Shown here piece after piece: positions 45,999 to 58,535 of a stretch of DNA of 64,000 nt. The DNA comes from Limnohabitans sp. Rim28 (GTDB lineage: Bacteria > Pseudomonadota > Gammaproteobacteria > Burkholderiales > Burkholderiaceae_C). The stretch is from positions 124,001 through 188,000 of the forward strand of contig NZ_ALKN02000005.1 of assembly GCF_000293865.2 (NCBI RefSeq), in the 5' to 3' direction. Below the pieces are notes generated by a model. It ran no database searches, was not told where the DNA came from, and was given only the letters and a program-made list of their open reading frames with translations. Position 1 is the first letter of the stretch. Each line of letters begins with the position of its first letter. A program made the translations under genes and the position numbers.

Positions 45999-47618
45999 TC
46001 AGCTGAACACGCCGCCGTAGTCCTTGCGCAGCTCGTTCTTTTGCACCTTGCCGGTGCCGCCCACAGGCAGGGATTCGAGGAATACCACATCGTCGGGCAC
46101 CCACCACTTGGCCACTTTGCTGGCCAAAAAGTCCAGGATCTCTTGCTTCTCAACCGTTTGCCCTGGCTTGCGCACGATGAACAGCAGCGGACGCTCGTCC
46201 CACTTGGGGTGCTTGACGCCGATGACGGCGGCCATGGCCACAGCAGGGTGACCGATGGCCGCGTTTTCCAGGTCGATCGAGCTGATCCACTCGCCACCGG
46301 TTTTGATCACGTCTTTGGTGCGGTCGCGGATTTGCATCGTCCCTTGCGCATCGATGGTGGCGATGTCGCCGGTGGGGAACCAGCCCTCCACCAATGCGGT
46401 CTTGTCGGCTTTGAAATAGCGCTCGACGATCCACTGGCCGCGCACCATCAGCTCGCCTTGGGAGGCGCCGTCACGCGGCAAGGTCGCGCCTTTTTCATCC
46501 ACGATTTTGATTTCAATGCCCGAGACCGCGCGGCCTTGTTTGGCCACGATGGCGTGTTGATCGGCGGCAGGCTTTTGGCGGTCGGTGCGGGTCAGCAAAC
46601 TCATGGTGGCCACGGCGGTGGTTTCGGTCATGCCCCAGCCGTGGCGCACTTCCACACCATAGGTGTCCATGAACTTGGCGATCAGTGCCATGGGCATGGC
46701 CGAGCCGCCCACGCAGGTGCGCTTCATGTGGGCAAAGCGCAAATTGTTTTGCTCGACGTGCTGGATCAGGCCCATCCAGATGGTGGGCACGCCCGCGCTG
46801 ATGGTGACCTGCTCGGCGTCCATCAGCTCGTACAAGCTGGGGCCGTCGAGCTTGGGGCCGGGCAAGACCAGCTTGGTGCCCGCAATCAGTGCGGCATAGG
46901 GGATGCACCAGGCGTTGATGTGGAACATGGGCACCACCGGCAAGATGGCCTCTTGGGTGGACAGGCCCAGCACATCGGGCATGCAGCCGGTGGTGGCGTT
47001 CATGACGATGGCGCGGTGCGAGTACAGCACGCCCTTGGGGTTGCCGGTGGTGCCCGAGGTGTAGCACAGGGCTGCGCCGGTGTTTTCGTCCAGCTCGGGC
47101 CAATCGAAGGTGTTGCTGTGGCCTGCGATCAGGTCTTCGTAGTTCAACACGCTCACGCCGTCTATGGCGGGGGTGTTGGCCGCATCGGCCAAGCACACCC
47201 AGGCACGGACTTTGGGGCAATGCGCCGCAATGCCTTTGACCAGCGGCGCAAAGGTGGCATCGAACAGCACCGCTTCGTCTTCGGCGTGGTTGATCACATA
47301 GATGAGCTGCTGTGGATGCAGGCGCGGGTTGCAGGTGTGCATGACCATGCCGCTGCCCGAGACGGCGTAATACGCTTCCAGGTGGCGGTGGTTGTTCCAA
47401 GCGATCGAGCCGACCGCGCTGCCCGCCTTCAGGCCCATCTGGGATAAGGCGTTGGCCAGCTGGCGTGAACGTTTGGCGGCATCGGCAAAGGTGCAGCGGT
47501 GCAGGGGGCCGTGCGTTTCGCGCGAAACGATGTCTTGCTCGCCAAATTGGGCGGCGGCATGTTCGAGGATGCCCGAAATCAACAGAGGGCGATTCATCAT
47601 GAGGCCGGATGTGGGCAT
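45999..47618 (-). CDS. long-chain-fatty-acid-CoA ligase-type AMP-dependent synthetase
   Basis: 539 residues. ANL-superfamily motifs: P-loop [68 protein letters not shown] (hinge), and the C-terminal Lys in [15 protein letters not shown]. It activates a carboxylic acid to its CoA thioester with ATP. Similar proteins are annotated as medium/long-chain ligases; chain length cannot be read here. The hydrolase gene lies 28 bp upstream on the same strand. Confidence 0.9.
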   Translation of the reverse strand: MPTSGLMMNRPLLISGILEHAAAQFGEQDIVSRETHGPLHRCTFADAAKRSRQLANALSQMGLKAGSAVGSIAWNNHRHLEAYYAVSGSGMVMHTCNPRLHPQQLIYVINHAEDEAVLFDATFAPLVKGIAAHCPKVRAWVCLADAANTPAIDGVSVLNYEDLIAGHSNTFDWPELDENTGAALCYTSGTTGNPKGVLYSHRAIVMNATTGCMPDVLGLSTQEAILPVVPMFHINAWCIPYAALIAGTKLVLPGPKLDGPSLYELMDAEQVTISAGVPTIWMGLIQHVEQNNLRFAHMKRTCVGGSAMPMALIAKFMDTYGVEVRHGWGMTETTAVATMSLLTRTDRQKPAADQHAIVAKQGRAVSGIEIKIVDEKGATLPRDGASQGELMVRGQWIVERYFKADKTALVEGWFPTGDIATIDAQGTMQIRDRTKDVIKTGGEWISSIDLENAAIGHPAVAMAAVIGVKHPKWDERPLLFIVRKPGQTVEKQEILDFLASKVAKWWVPDDVVFLESLPVGGTGKVQKNELRKDYGGVFS

Positions 47619-47646
47619 GGCAAAAGTCTCCAGTGTTTTGAATGGT

Positions 47647-48822
47647 TTACAGCAGCGCCGCGTACACCAGATCGCGGAACAGGGGTCGATAGTAATCTCT
47701 TTGGTTGGGGGCCTGAATCATCAGCATGGCGTACATGTCGAGCGCCGGGTCGATGAAAAACGTGGTGCCCGCGATGCCGCCCCAGTAGTACAAACCCACC
47801 GAACCGGGCACGGGCGACCGGCCCAAGTGGGTGCGCACCGCAAAGCCCAATCCAAAGCCATGACCTGGCGGCAGCAAGGTGCCATCTGCAGGCATACCAC
47901 CCAGGTGGTCGGCGGTCATGTAATCCAATGTGTGGGGGCCGAGCAGGCGCACACCGTCCAATTCGCCTCGGTTGCGCAGGCATTGCAAAAAGCGGGTGTA
48001 GTCCATGGCGGTGGACATCAGGCCGCCGCCGCCGCTTTCCATGGCGGGCACTTCTCGGGGTTCGATCACCTTCATCGGCTCGCCCCCATCCGGGTCGTGC
48101 GCGAAGGGCTCGGCCAAGCGGTGCTGCTGCCCGGGCGGCACGGCAAAGCCGGTGTCCACCATGCCCAGCGGTCCAAATATTTCGGCTTGCAAAAATGCGC
48201 CCAAACCTTGCCCGCTCACCACCTCGACCAGTCGCCCCAGCACATCGGTGGCGCGGCTGTAGGCCCACACGGTGCCAGGTTGGAACTGCAGGGGCAGCGC
48301 GGCCAGCGTTTGCGAAAACGCGGCATTGGTCCGCTCGCGCGAGGCGATGTTCACCTCGCCGTATTGGCGCTGCACGGGCGATTCGCCCAAAAATTCATAC
48401 GTCAGTCCCGCCGTGTGGCGCAGCAGGTCTTGCACCGTGGCCGGGTTGCGCACCGGCTCCAGGCCATGGGCCGTGGCCACTTGCTGCTTGGAGTACTCGG
48501 GCAGCCAGCGGCCCACCGGATCGGAGAGCAACAGCAGGCCGCGCTCGACCAGCATCATCACCGCCACCGACACGAGCGGTTTGGTCATCGAATAGATGCG
48601 GAAGATGCTGTCGGTTGTCATGGGGGTGCCCTTGCCGGGGTCTTGCTGCCCAACGGCCTCGAACAAACCGATTTGCCCGCGCCGGGCGATCATCGCCACC
48701 GCACCGGGTAACCTGCCGCTGGCCACTTCGCGGCGCAGCACATCCATCAGGCGCTGCGTCCGCTCGGGGGACAGGCCCACGGCAGCAGGGTGGGCGTGGG
48801 GCAAAGCGGGGTGCGTGGTCAT
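47647..48822 (-). CDS. serine hydrolase, beta-lactamase (class C/EstB) fold
   Basis: 391 residues without a signal peptide. SxxK nucleophile motif SMTK at 78-81 in FRIYSMTKPLVSVAVM, and the tyrosine motif YSR at about 189 in GTVWAYSRATDVLGRLVEVVSG. The C-terminal GLYYWGGIAGTTFFIDP matches the third (KTG-like) box of the family. Cytosolic members act as esterases or carboxylate hydrolases rather than antibiotic resistance enzymes. Probably co-transcribed with the acyl-CoA synthetase. Confidence 0.88.
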   Translation of the reverse strand: MTTHPALPHAHPAAVGLSPERTQRLMDVLRREVASGRLPGAVAMIARRGQIGLFEAVGQQDPGKGTPMTTDSIFRIYSMTKPLVSVAVMMLVERGLLLLSDPVGRWLPEYSKQQVATAHGLEPVRNPATVQDLLRHTAGLTYEFLGESPVQRQYGEVNIASRERTNAAFSQTLAALPLQFQPGTVWAYSRATDVLGRLVEVVSGQGLGAFLQAEIFGPLGMVDTGFAVPPGQQHRLAEPFAHDPDGGEPMKVIEPREVPAMESGGGGLMSTAMDYTRFLQCLRNRGELDGVRLLGPHTLDYMTADHLGGMPADGTLLPPGHGFGLGFAVRTHLGRSPVPGSVGLYYWGGIAGTTFFIDPALDMYAMLMIQAPNQRDYYRPLFRDLVYAALL

Positions 48823-48964
48823 CGGGTGCTCCTAAAGAAGGATGTTTTGTACACCAGCACGGCGCAGCGGGGTATCACCTGCGGCGCAAACAGATCACTG
48901 GCTTGTCGCCCATGCGTCAAAGGCTTGAACCTTGGCACTGTGCGAGCCTTGCTAGACTGATTTC

Positions 48965-49324
48965 ATGCGCATATCAGAACTCTCGGCCAGGACCCAGGTG
49001 TCGGTGCACCGCTTGCGGCGCTACGAAGCGGCGGGCCTGATTGCGAGCCGGCGATTGCCCAATGGCTACCGCGATTACGAGGAGAAAACGGTCCGGCATG
49101 TGGTCTTCATCGCCATGTCCCGAGAGATGGGCTTTTCGCTGCCCTTCATCGCCGAGTACGTGCCCAAATTTCAATCCGGCCAGTTGACGCCTCAGGACAT
49201 GATCGAGGCGATCCACCAGCGTGTGGCAGACATCGACCAGGCCATTGCAGAACACAAAGCACTTCGCAAGAAACTGATCGAGCACATCGCATGGTTTGAA
49301 ACCCGACAAAGGAAATTGAAATGA
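48965..49324 (+). CDS. MerR-family transcriptional regulator
   Basis: 119 residues. N-terminal winged helix-turn-helix MRISELSARTQVSVHRLRRYEAAGLIASRRLPNGYRDYEEKTV, then a dimerising coiled coil (MIEAIHQRVADIDQAIAEHKALRKKLIEHIAWF). It has no cysteine, so it is not a thiol-liganded metal sensor. ATGA overlap with the thioesterase gene suggests they act together; divergent from the hydrolase gene. Confidence 0.9.
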   Translation: MRISELSARTQVSVHRLRRYEAAGLIASRRLPNGYRDYEEKTVRHVVFIAMSREMGFSLPFIAEYVPKFQSGQLTPQDMIEAIHQRVADIDQAIAEHKALRKKLIEHIAWFETRQRKLK

Positions 49325-49728
49325 GTCCACTCGACATGTTGAAAAAGATCAACGCCATGGCCGAATTCAACCGCTGGTGCGGCATTGAGGTGACGGTGGC
49401 TGAACCCGGTTTTGTGGAAATCCAGATGCCTTGGCGCCCCGAAGTCGGTCAGTATTCTGGCTTCTTGCACGCGGGTTTGATCGGCACCTTGATCGACACC
49501 GCGTGTGGTTTCGCAGCGGGCACCGTGGCGGGGCCGAATTTGTTGGCGGCCCATTTTTCGGTCAACTGCCTGCGGCCTGCCGTGGGTCAGAAGTTCATTG
49601 CCCGGGCTCGCGTGGTCAAGCCGGGCAAGGCCCAGGTGTTCACCAGCTGTGATTTGTTCGCGGTGGATGCCGATGGCGAAAGGCTGGTGGCGAACGGTCA
49701 AACTTTGCTGACCGTGGTCGCCGCGTAA
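49321..49728 (+). CDS. PaaI-family hotdog thioesterase
   Basis: 135 residues. Hotdog fold: GQYSGFLHAGLIGTLIDTACGFAAGT is the PaaI catalytic helix region (usual HGG replaced by LHAG), followed by HFSVNCLRPAVGQKFIARARVVKPGKAQVF. Hydrolyses acyl- or aryl-CoA thioesters; the substrate is unknown. Translationally coupled to the MerR gene. Fits the acyl-CoA theme of the neighbouring genes. Confidence 0.9.
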   Translation: MSPLDMLKKINAMAEFNRWCGIEVTVAEPGFVEIQMPWRPEVGQYSGFLHAGLIGTLIDTACGFAAGTVAGPNLLAAHFSVNCLRPAVGQKFIARARVVKPGKAQVFTSCDLFAVDADGERLVANGQTLLTVVAA

Positions 49729-49752
49729 TCGGTTCAACGCGGCAAATGGCCC

Positions 49753-50151
49753 TCAAGCTGCAGGTGCTGCAAATCGCTCCCGCAAATAGGCCACGATCTC
49801 GGACGAGTCTTGCAGCCAACGGGTTTGACCATTGGCTTCGGTGATCTTCAGGCACGGCACCTTGGTCGCGCCACTGCCTTCTTGCAAGTCATTTCGGTTG
49901 GCTGCATGGTGCTGCGCGTCGCGCTTTTCAATCGGCAGCGACAGGCGGCGCATTTCTTGGCGCACTTTGATGCAAAACGGACAGGTGCTGAACTGGTAAA
50001 GCGCCAGGCTTTGGCACTGCTGGTCCACGCGGGCTTGGGCAGCAGGTTCGCGAACCACGCCAGCGGGTTGTGTCAGGCGCTCTTTGAGCAGCATGACGGG
50101 GCCCAGCACGATGCGCAGGGTTCTGAAGAAGGCACGGATGACGGTTTTCAT
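49753..50151 (-). CDS. glutaredoxin-like protein with N-terminal hydrophobic helix
   Basis: 132 residues. A Grx domain starts at about 50 (LALYQFSTCPFCIKVRQEM), with the dithiol CPFC at 57-60, the cis-Pro in ATKVPCLKI and a C-terminal DSSEIVAYLRERF. The first 25 residues (VIRAFFRTLRIVLGPVMLL) are hydrophobic and could anchor it to the membrane. A thiol-disulfide role is likely; partner unknown. It lies 50 bp before the uvrA stop on the same strand. Confidence 0.87.
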   Translation of the reverse strand: MKTVIRAFFRTLRIVLGPVMLLKERLTQPAGVVREPAAQARVDQQCQSLALYQFSTCPFCIKVRQEMRRLSLPIEKRDAQHHAANRNDLQEGSGATKVPCLKITEANGQTRWLQDSSEIVAYLRERFAAPAA

Positions 50152-50200
50152 AAGGTTTCAACAGTTCAAAAGTGGGTGGAAGAAAGAACAGGCAGCGCCG

Positions 50201-53140
<2,940 letters not shown>

Positions 53141-53298
53141 AGTGGGCGGCCAAATCAGCAAAACTTTCGATTATCCCCTTTGGCGCCTGGGTGGGGGCAG
53201 GCTGGGTTTGATCGGGGACAATGTTGCTTTGGCATTTGCCTTTTGTTTTGCCTGCTGTGGCCATTCACGTGCATCCCCATTTTTCAGATTCTTTGGAC

Positions 53299-54486
53299 AT
53301 GACCCCCACCGAGCGCCGTGCGGCCGCCTCGCTGGCCAGCATTTTTGCGCTGCGCATGTTGGGTTTGTTTCTGGTTTTACCCGTCTTTGCCCTGGAAGCT
53401 CGCCGTTACCCTGGCGGTGAAGACCCGGTGTGGCTGGGCTTGGCCATGGGCATATATGGCCTCACACAAGGCCTTTTGCAGCTGCCCTTTGGCATGGCGT
53501 CAGACCGCTTTGGCCGCAAGCGCGTGATTGTGCTGGGTTTGCTGGTTTTCGCCTTGGGCAGCTTTTGGGCGGCAGCGGCCTCCGATTTGATGAGTTTGCT
53601 GGTGGGGCGTAGCCTGCAAGGTGCAGGGGCGGTGTCGGCGGCCGTGACGGCTTTGCTGGCCGATTTGACGCGTGACGAAGTGCGCACCAAGGCCATGGCT
53701 TTGGTCGGTGGCAGCATCGGTTTGATGTTCGCCTTGTCCTTGGTGGTGTCGCCTTGGCTGACCGCCTGGATCGGTCTGTCTGGGCTTTTTGGGCTGACGG
53801 GCTTGTTGGCTTTGGCGGGTATCGGGGTGGTCGTTGGGTGGGTGCCGCCTGCACCTGAGCCGGTGACCGGGCAGGGTCGGGGGCACTGGCGGGATGTGCT
53901 GGCGCATGCCGACCTGATGCGCCTGAATATCGGGGTGTTTGTTTTGCATGCGGTGCAGCTGGCCATGTGGGTGTCGGTGCCGGCCTTGCTCGTTCAAGCG
54001 GGATTGCAGACGGCGCAGCACTGGCAGGTGTATTTGCCAGCGGTTTCTTTGTCTTTTTTGTTTTTGGGCGTGGTGTTTGCTGCCGAGCGGCGCGGACACC
54101 TGAAAAAGGTCTTTCTTTTGTCGATCGCTCTGATCGCGTTGGTCGAAGTTGGTTTGCTGGTTCAGTCAGCAGGCACCACCAGTTTGAGTGGGATGGCGTT
54201 GCTCCTGCTCGTGTTTTTCTGTGGTTTCAATGCACTGGAAGCCACCCAGCCCAGCTTGGCGTCGCGCATCGCGCCTCAGGCCATGCGGGGCACGGCCATG
54301 GGGGTCTACAACACCCTGCAGTCGCTGGGCTTTTTTGTGGGCGGCTTGGGGGGCGGCTGGTTGGTTAAATCTTGGGGCAGCCCGGTGCTTTTTTTGTGCT
54401 GTGGCGTGGCCATGTTGGGTTGGTTGCTGCTGGCTTGGCGCATGCAAATGCCTGGCCGCGGTCGCCCGGTGGTGCCATCGGCCTGA
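53299..54486 (+). CDS. MFS transporter (YajR-like)
   Basis: 395 residues from the ATG at 53299 (MTPTERRAAASLASIFALRMLGLFLVLPVFALEA); the frame opens earlier at 53221 but that region is not family-like. Twelve membrane segments; motif A GMASDRFGRKRVIVLGL. The EARRYPGGEDPVWLGLAMGIYGLTQGLLQLPFG segment is typical of the YajR group. It lacks YajR's C-terminal soluble domain. Substrate unknown. Its place between uvrA and ssb is common in Burkholderiales. Confidence 0.88.
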   Translation: MTPTERRAAASLASIFALRMLGLFLVLPVFALEARRYPGGEDPVWLGLAMGIYGLTQGLLQLPFGMASDRFGRKRVIVLGLLVFALGSFWAAAASDLMSLLVGRSLQGAGAVSAAVTALLADLTRDEVRTKAMALVGGSIGLMFALSLVVSPWLTAWIGLSGLFGLTGLLALAGIGVVVGWVPPAPEPVTGQGRGHWRDVLAHADLMRLNIGVFVLHAVQLAMWVSVPALLVQAGLQTAQHWQVYLPAVSLSFLFLGVVFAAERRGHLKKVFLLSIALIALVEVGLLVQSAGTTSLSGMALLLLVFFCGFNALEATQPSLASRIAPQAMRGTAMGVYNTLQSLGFFVGGLGGGWLVKSWGSPVLFLCCGVAMLGWLLLAWRMQMPGRGRPVVPSA

Positions 54487-54564
54487 GGGCAGGAGAGGGC
54501 TGCTGCAGTCCACGGCAGCGGCCCGGATTGGCCCCATAATTGCTGTATCTATCGAGGAGTTTCC

Positions 54565-55062
54565 ATGGCATCCGTCAACAAAGTCATCATCGTCGGCAAC
54601 TTGGGCGCTGACCCCGAAACCCGCTACCTGCCTTCAGGTGACGCGGTCACCAGCATCCGCGTGGCCACCACAGACCGCTACAAAGACAAGCAAACGGGCG
54701 AGATGAAAGAGGCCACAGAGTGGCACAGCATCAGTTTTTTCGCCAAATTGGCCGAGATTGCAGGCCAATACCTGCGCAAAGGCAGCCAGGTGTATGTCGA
54801 GGGGAGTTTGCGCACCCGCAAATACACCGACAAAAACGGCGTTGAGAAATACGCGACCGATATCCGGGCCGACAGCATGCAAATGCTGGGCAGCCGCCAA
54901 GGCATGGGTGGTCCATCCGAAGACGGTGGCAGCGGCGGTGGCTATGCCCCGCGCCAAGCCGCGCCGGCCCGCCCTGCAGCCGCCCCGGCCAACCGCCCTG
55001 CGGCTGCGGCCAAGCCTGCCCCCAGCAGCTTTGACGACATGGACGACGATATTCCGTTCTGA
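54565..55062 (+). CDS. ssb: single-stranded DNA-binding protein
   Basis: 165 residues, ATG at 54565 after GAGGAG. OB fold [82 protein letters not shown]; a Gly/Ala/Pro-rich linker; and the acidic interaction tip DDMDDDIPF. Tetrameric protein that coats ssDNA and recruits repair proteins. A terminator follows. Confidence 0.97.
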   Translation: MASVNKVIIVGNLGADPETRYLPSGDAVTSIRVATTDRYKDKQTGEMKEATEWHSISFFAKLAEIAGQYLRKGSQVYVEGSLRTRKYTDKNGVEKYATDIRADSMQMLGSRQGMGGPSEDGGSGGGYAPRQAAPARPAAAPANRPAAAAKPAPSSFDDMDDDIPF

Positions 55063-55091
55063 GAACACGTTTGAACCGATGCCCATCCCCT

Positions 55092-55120
55092 AACCCGTGG
55101 TCAAGCCCACGGGTTTTTTT
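55092..55120 (+). terminator. Rho-independent terminator of ssb
   Basis: AACCCGTGG-TCAAGC-CCACGGGTT followed by seven T, 30 bp past the ssb stop. Confidence 0.92.
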
Positions 55121-55137
55121 ATGGCCTGACGCAGCAC

Positions 55138-56121
55138 ATGACCCCGCCCTCTTTTTTGAAACCCGTGCAGCACCTCGGTTTTGCCTGGTTTGCCATGGTC
55201 ATGGGTTTATGCGGCTTGTCTCTGGCTTGGCACCGAGCCGCAGCCTGGGGAGATGTGGCTGTGCTGGTGTCGGTCGCTTGGGGCGCTTTGGCCGCGTGTG
55301 TCTTGAGCGTTTTGATGGTTGCCACTGCCCTGCGCATGTGGTGGTTTCCAGAGGCAGTACGGGCAGATTTGAAGCACCCAGTACGCCATGTTTTTGTAGC
55401 GGCCTTGCCAGCTTCTTGGGTGTTGATGGCCAGTGTCGGCGCCGTTCACTGGGGGCGGACGTTGTGGGCTGAGGCTTTGTGGATGTTGGGTTCTGCCAGC
55501 TTGCTGGCGGTGAGTGGGGCGGTGGTGGTGAGTTGGTTTCGTTCGGATCGAAGCCAAGACCGTTTTTGGCTGGGCATGACGCCTGCTTTGTTCATTCCCG
55601 TGGTGGGCAATGTGTTGCCGGCTTTGGCCGGTATGGTTTTGGGACATCCGGTTTGGGCTGCGTTTCAATTTGGCCTTGCCGCCTTGCTGTGGCCGGTGGC
55701 TGGGGGTCTGATTGGCTGGCGCATCCGCCGCTTGGGCATGTGGCCGCCACGCCTGCTGCCTTTGACCTTCATCACCGTGGCGCCCCCTTCTGTATTGGCT
55801 TTATCGGGTTTGAACCTCGGTTCACCGTACTCGGTGGTTGTCGGGCTTTGGTGCCTGGCGGTGCTGTTTTTATGTGGGTCTGCTTGGGCGGCCCATGGGG
55901 TCGTCAAGCAAACATTTGGCATGCCTTTTTGGGGGATGTCCTTTCCTTTGGCGGCATTCGCGGCTTTGTCATTGGCCTTGTCCGTGCGGCACGTTCAGAC
56001 GCAGCCTGGGGCATTGGCTGTTTTGGTGCTGGTTTCTGCTTTGATCGCTTGGCTTTTGCTGTCAACTTGGGTGGGTCTATGGCAGGGCCGATTGCTGGTG
56101 CCTGAGCCGTCCGCACCTTGA
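55138..56121 (+). CDS. SLAC1/TehA-type (TDT family) membrane transporter
   Basis: 327 residues, about ten membrane segments. The first helices (HLGFAWFAMVMGLCGLSLAWHRAA) and the spaced ALPASWVLMA, GNVLPALAGMV and PLTFITVAPPSVLALSG segments fit the tellurite-resistance/dicarboxylate transporter family, which includes the SLAC1-type anion channels. Specific substrate (sulfite, malate, chloride or tellurite-related) cannot be read. The start ATG lies 18 bp past the ssb terminator. Confidence 0.8.
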   Translation: MTPPSFLKPVQHLGFAWFAMVMGLCGLSLAWHRAAAWGDVAVLVSVAWGALAACVLSVLMVATALRMWWFPEAVRADLKHPVRHVFVAALPASWVLMASVGAVHWGRTLWAEALWMLGSASLLAVSGAVVVSWFRSDRSQDRFWLGMTPALFIPVVGNVLPALAGMVLGHPVWAAFQFGLAALLWPVAGGLIGWRIRRLGMWPPRLLPLTFITVAPPSVLALSGLNLGSPYSVVVGLWCLAVLFLCGSAWAAHGVVKQTFGMPFWGMSFPLAAFAALSLALSVRHVQTQPGALAVLVLVSALIAWLLLSTWVGLWQGRLLVPEPSAP

Positions 56122-56200
56122 AGGTGCTGTTGAGGGTGACTGGTGGAGATTTCTTGTGGCGCCCGTGGCGTGCGCTTTCAAGCTCGGTCAGAATAGCCGC

Positions 56201-57535
56201 ATGAACGAAATCACCTCCCGGTTCTTGCCGCCAGAAGACGCCCAAAGGCGTGAGTTGCACAATGAAGTGCATGCGCGCCCGCCTGCCCGGGTCAGGTTGC
56301 CAGCGTTGATTGTTTATGTGGCGCTGCTCAACGCGGGCATCTCGCGTGAGCAAGAGTGGGCGCATTTGCGGCTTCTACCCGGTCATGCCGATTTGGGTCT
56401 GGACCAATTGCAGGGCAATTTTTTGCGTTTGCGCTGCGACCACTTCACCGTCAAATGGGAGCGGCACACCGAGTTCACCCGTTACTCCATCGTTCAAAAT
56501 TTACCGCCGAATGCGCAATGGGGTGCCGACTTGCCTGAGTTGGCTCCGCATGTGGCCGCTGGCACCGACTGGCTGCGCGCCTTGCCGGGCCAAACCATGG
56601 CTGCCATCGAGCTGGGCATGTTGACCGCCGATATCGAAGCGCCCAACTTGATCGCACAAGCCCAGAGCTGGTTGGGTGAGGGCACGGTTTTGGCGTCTCG
56701 CATGGGCAACACTGCCGAGGGCCATTCGCATTCGTGCATCCTGACCCATTTCCGAATTGGTGCCGATGGTTTTGAGCGCATGTTGGTGGTGGCCCCAGAA
56801 GACACCAGTGAAGCCAGGGCCGGACGCATTTCGCAGCGCTTGCTCGAATTGGAAACCTACCGTTTGATGGCTTTGCGGGGTTTGCCGGTGGCCAAAAACT
56901 TGTCGACCATGTTGTCAGCGGCCGAAGCGCAATTGGCCGACATCACGGGTTTGCTGGAGCGCAAGGGTGAGACCGATCAGGCCTTGCTGGATTTGTTGGT
57001 GTCCTTGGCGGCGCGCATCGAACGTGCCACGGCCGAACATGGGTTCAGGTTTTCGGCGACACGCGCTTACGACACGCTGGTCAGCCAGCGACTGACCGAA
57101 TTGCGCGAGCGCCCTATTTCTGGCACGCAAACGCTGGGCGAGTTCATGCAGCGGCGCTTGTCGCCTGCCATGGCCACTGTGATGGCGACCGAAAAGCGCT
57201 TGGCGTCTTTGGCGGAGCGGGTTTCCCGCACCAGTGCCTTGCTGCGCACCCGCGTGGACATTGCCACCGAGGCTCAAAACCAGGTCTTGCTGGAAAAACT
57301 CACCCGGGGTCAAGCGTTGCAACTGCGCTTGCAAGTCACGGTGGAAGGCCTGTCCATGGCCGCTATTTCGTATTACGTGGTGAGTCTGCTGTTGTACGCT
57401 TTCAAGGGCTTGAAGGCTTATGGCTTGCCCTTCAATCCTGAAATTGCCGTCGCCATGCTGCTGCCTTTGGTGCTGTGGAGCGTGTGGCGCAGCCGTCAAA
57501 AAATCCACGAAAAACTGAACCGATCGGACACTTGA
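56201..57535 (+). CDS. DUF3422 family membrane-anchored protein
   Basis: 444 residues from the ATG at 56201. N-terminal LHNEVHARPPARVRLPALIVYVAL and KWERHTEFTRYSI are DUF3422 hallmarks. A helical region follows, with a possible coiled coil (about 240-380). Two membrane segments end it (about 390-435: VEGLSMAAISYYVVSLLLYAFKGL and EIAVAMLLPLVLWSVWRSRQK). Most of the protein would face the cytoplasm. No function is known. The LysR gene starts 4 bp after its stop. Confidence 0.88.
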   Translation: MNEITSRFLPPEDAQRRELHNEVHARPPARVRLPALIVYVALLNAGISREQEWAHLRLLPGHADLGLDQLQGNFLRLRCDHFTVKWERHTEFTRYSIVQNLPPNAQWGADLPELAPHVAAGTDWLRALPGQTMAAIELGMLTADIEAPNLIAQAQSWLGEGTVLASRMGNTAEGHSHSCILTHFRIGADGFERMLVVAPEDTSEARAGRISQRLLELETYRLMALRGLPVAKNLSTMLSAAEAQLADITGLLERKGETDQALLDLLVSLAARIERATAEHGFRFSATRAYDTLVSQRLTELRERPISGTQTLGEFMQRRLSPAMATVMATEKRLASLAERVSRTSALLRTRVDIATEAQNQVLLEKLTRGQALQLRLQVTVEGLSMAAISYYVVSLLLYAFKGLKAYGLPFNPEIAVAMLLPLVLWSVWRSRQKIHEKLNRSDT

Positions 57536-57539
57536 CCTT

Positions 57540-58535
57540 ATGGAGTTGCGTCAACTGCGGTATTTTGTGCGGGTGGTGGAGCTGGGCAGCATCAGCCGGG
57601 CCGCTTTGGATCTGAACCTGGTGCAATCGGCCTTGAGCCAGCAAATCACCCGGCTCGAAGGAGAGCTCAGCACACGTTTGCTGCAGCGCAGCCCACAGGG
57701 CGTGACACCCACTGAGGCCGGTGTGGCTTTTTTCCGGGAGGCGCAATTGACCTTGCGTCACGCTGAGCAAGCCATTCGCGCTGCCCAGCATGCGCGTTTG
57801 TCCGGCACGGTCAGTGTGGGCCTGGCCCCCACCACGGCAGCTGTTCTGGGCTTGCCGCTGATGCAGGCCATGCGTGAACGCTACCCGGATGTGCGCTTGC
57901 ACATGGTGGAGAGTTTGTCGGGCCACTTGTCGACCATGCTCAACGCACGGCAGCTGGATTTGGCGGTCTTGTTTGACTTGCCGATGGCCGGTGGCCAATC
58001 CTTGCAGGCAGCCAGGCGCTGGAGCGTTTTGCCGCTGATTGAAGAGGATATTTTTCTCATCAGTGCACGATCAACCAGAGCCAAAAAATTTCCGCAAAGC
58101 CTGCGCATGTCGCAACTGTGTGATGAGCCGCTGATTTTGCCGACGGGGCCGCATGGCTTGCGCAGTGGCCTGAATGCGGCATTTTCTCGAGCCAAGTTGG
58201 CGCCGCGTGTGGTCATGGAAATGGACTCCTTGGCCATGCTGATGGATGCCGTGAGCGCAGGCCTGGGCTCTACCTTGCAACCTTGGGCTGCCGTAGCGCG
58301 CCTGCAAGGCGCTACCGAGAGCCTTTGCATGACGCGCATTACCGATCATCAAGTCAAACGTGTGAATTTTTTATGCGGTTTGTCGGACGATGAATTGTCG
58401 CCTGCAGCCTTGGCGACCCGCGTCGTGATGTCGGATTGTGTGCGCACGCTGGTTCGGTCAGGTGTCTGGTTGGGTGCGAGCCTGAGTGTTCCAGCATCCC
58501 ATGTTGAGGTGGGCCACTCGGCGGTTAAGTTTTGA
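57540..58535 (+). CDS. LysR-family transcriptional regulator (Nac/TsaR-like)
   Basis: 331 residues. N-terminal HTH MELRQLRYFVRVVELGSISRAALDLNLVQSALSQQITRLEGELSTRLLQRS, then a periplasmic-binding-protein-like sensor domain (GTVSVGLAPTTAAVLGLPLMQAMRERYPDVRLHMVESLSGHLSTML). This N-terminus resembles Nac and aromatic-sulfonate regulators. It follows DUF3422 closely and runs convergent into the second LysR gene, overlapping it by 11 bp at the 3' ends. Its target is not obvious from context. Confidence 0.9.
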   Translation: MELRQLRYFVRVVELGSISRAALDLNLVQSALSQQITRLEGELSTRLLQRSPQGVTPTEAGVAFFREAQLTLRHAEQAIRAAQHARLSGTVSVGLAPTTAAVLGLPLMQAMRERYPDVRLHMVESLSGHLSTMLNARQLDLAVLFDLPMAGGQSLQAARRWSVLPLIEEDIFLISARSTRAKKFPQSLRMSQLCDEPLILPTGPHGLRSGLNAAFSRAKLAPRVVMEMDSLAMLMDAVSAGLGSTLQPWAAVARLQGATESLCMTRITDHQVKRVNFLCGLSDDELSPAALATRVVMSDCVRTLVRSGVWLGASLSVPASHVEVGHSAVKF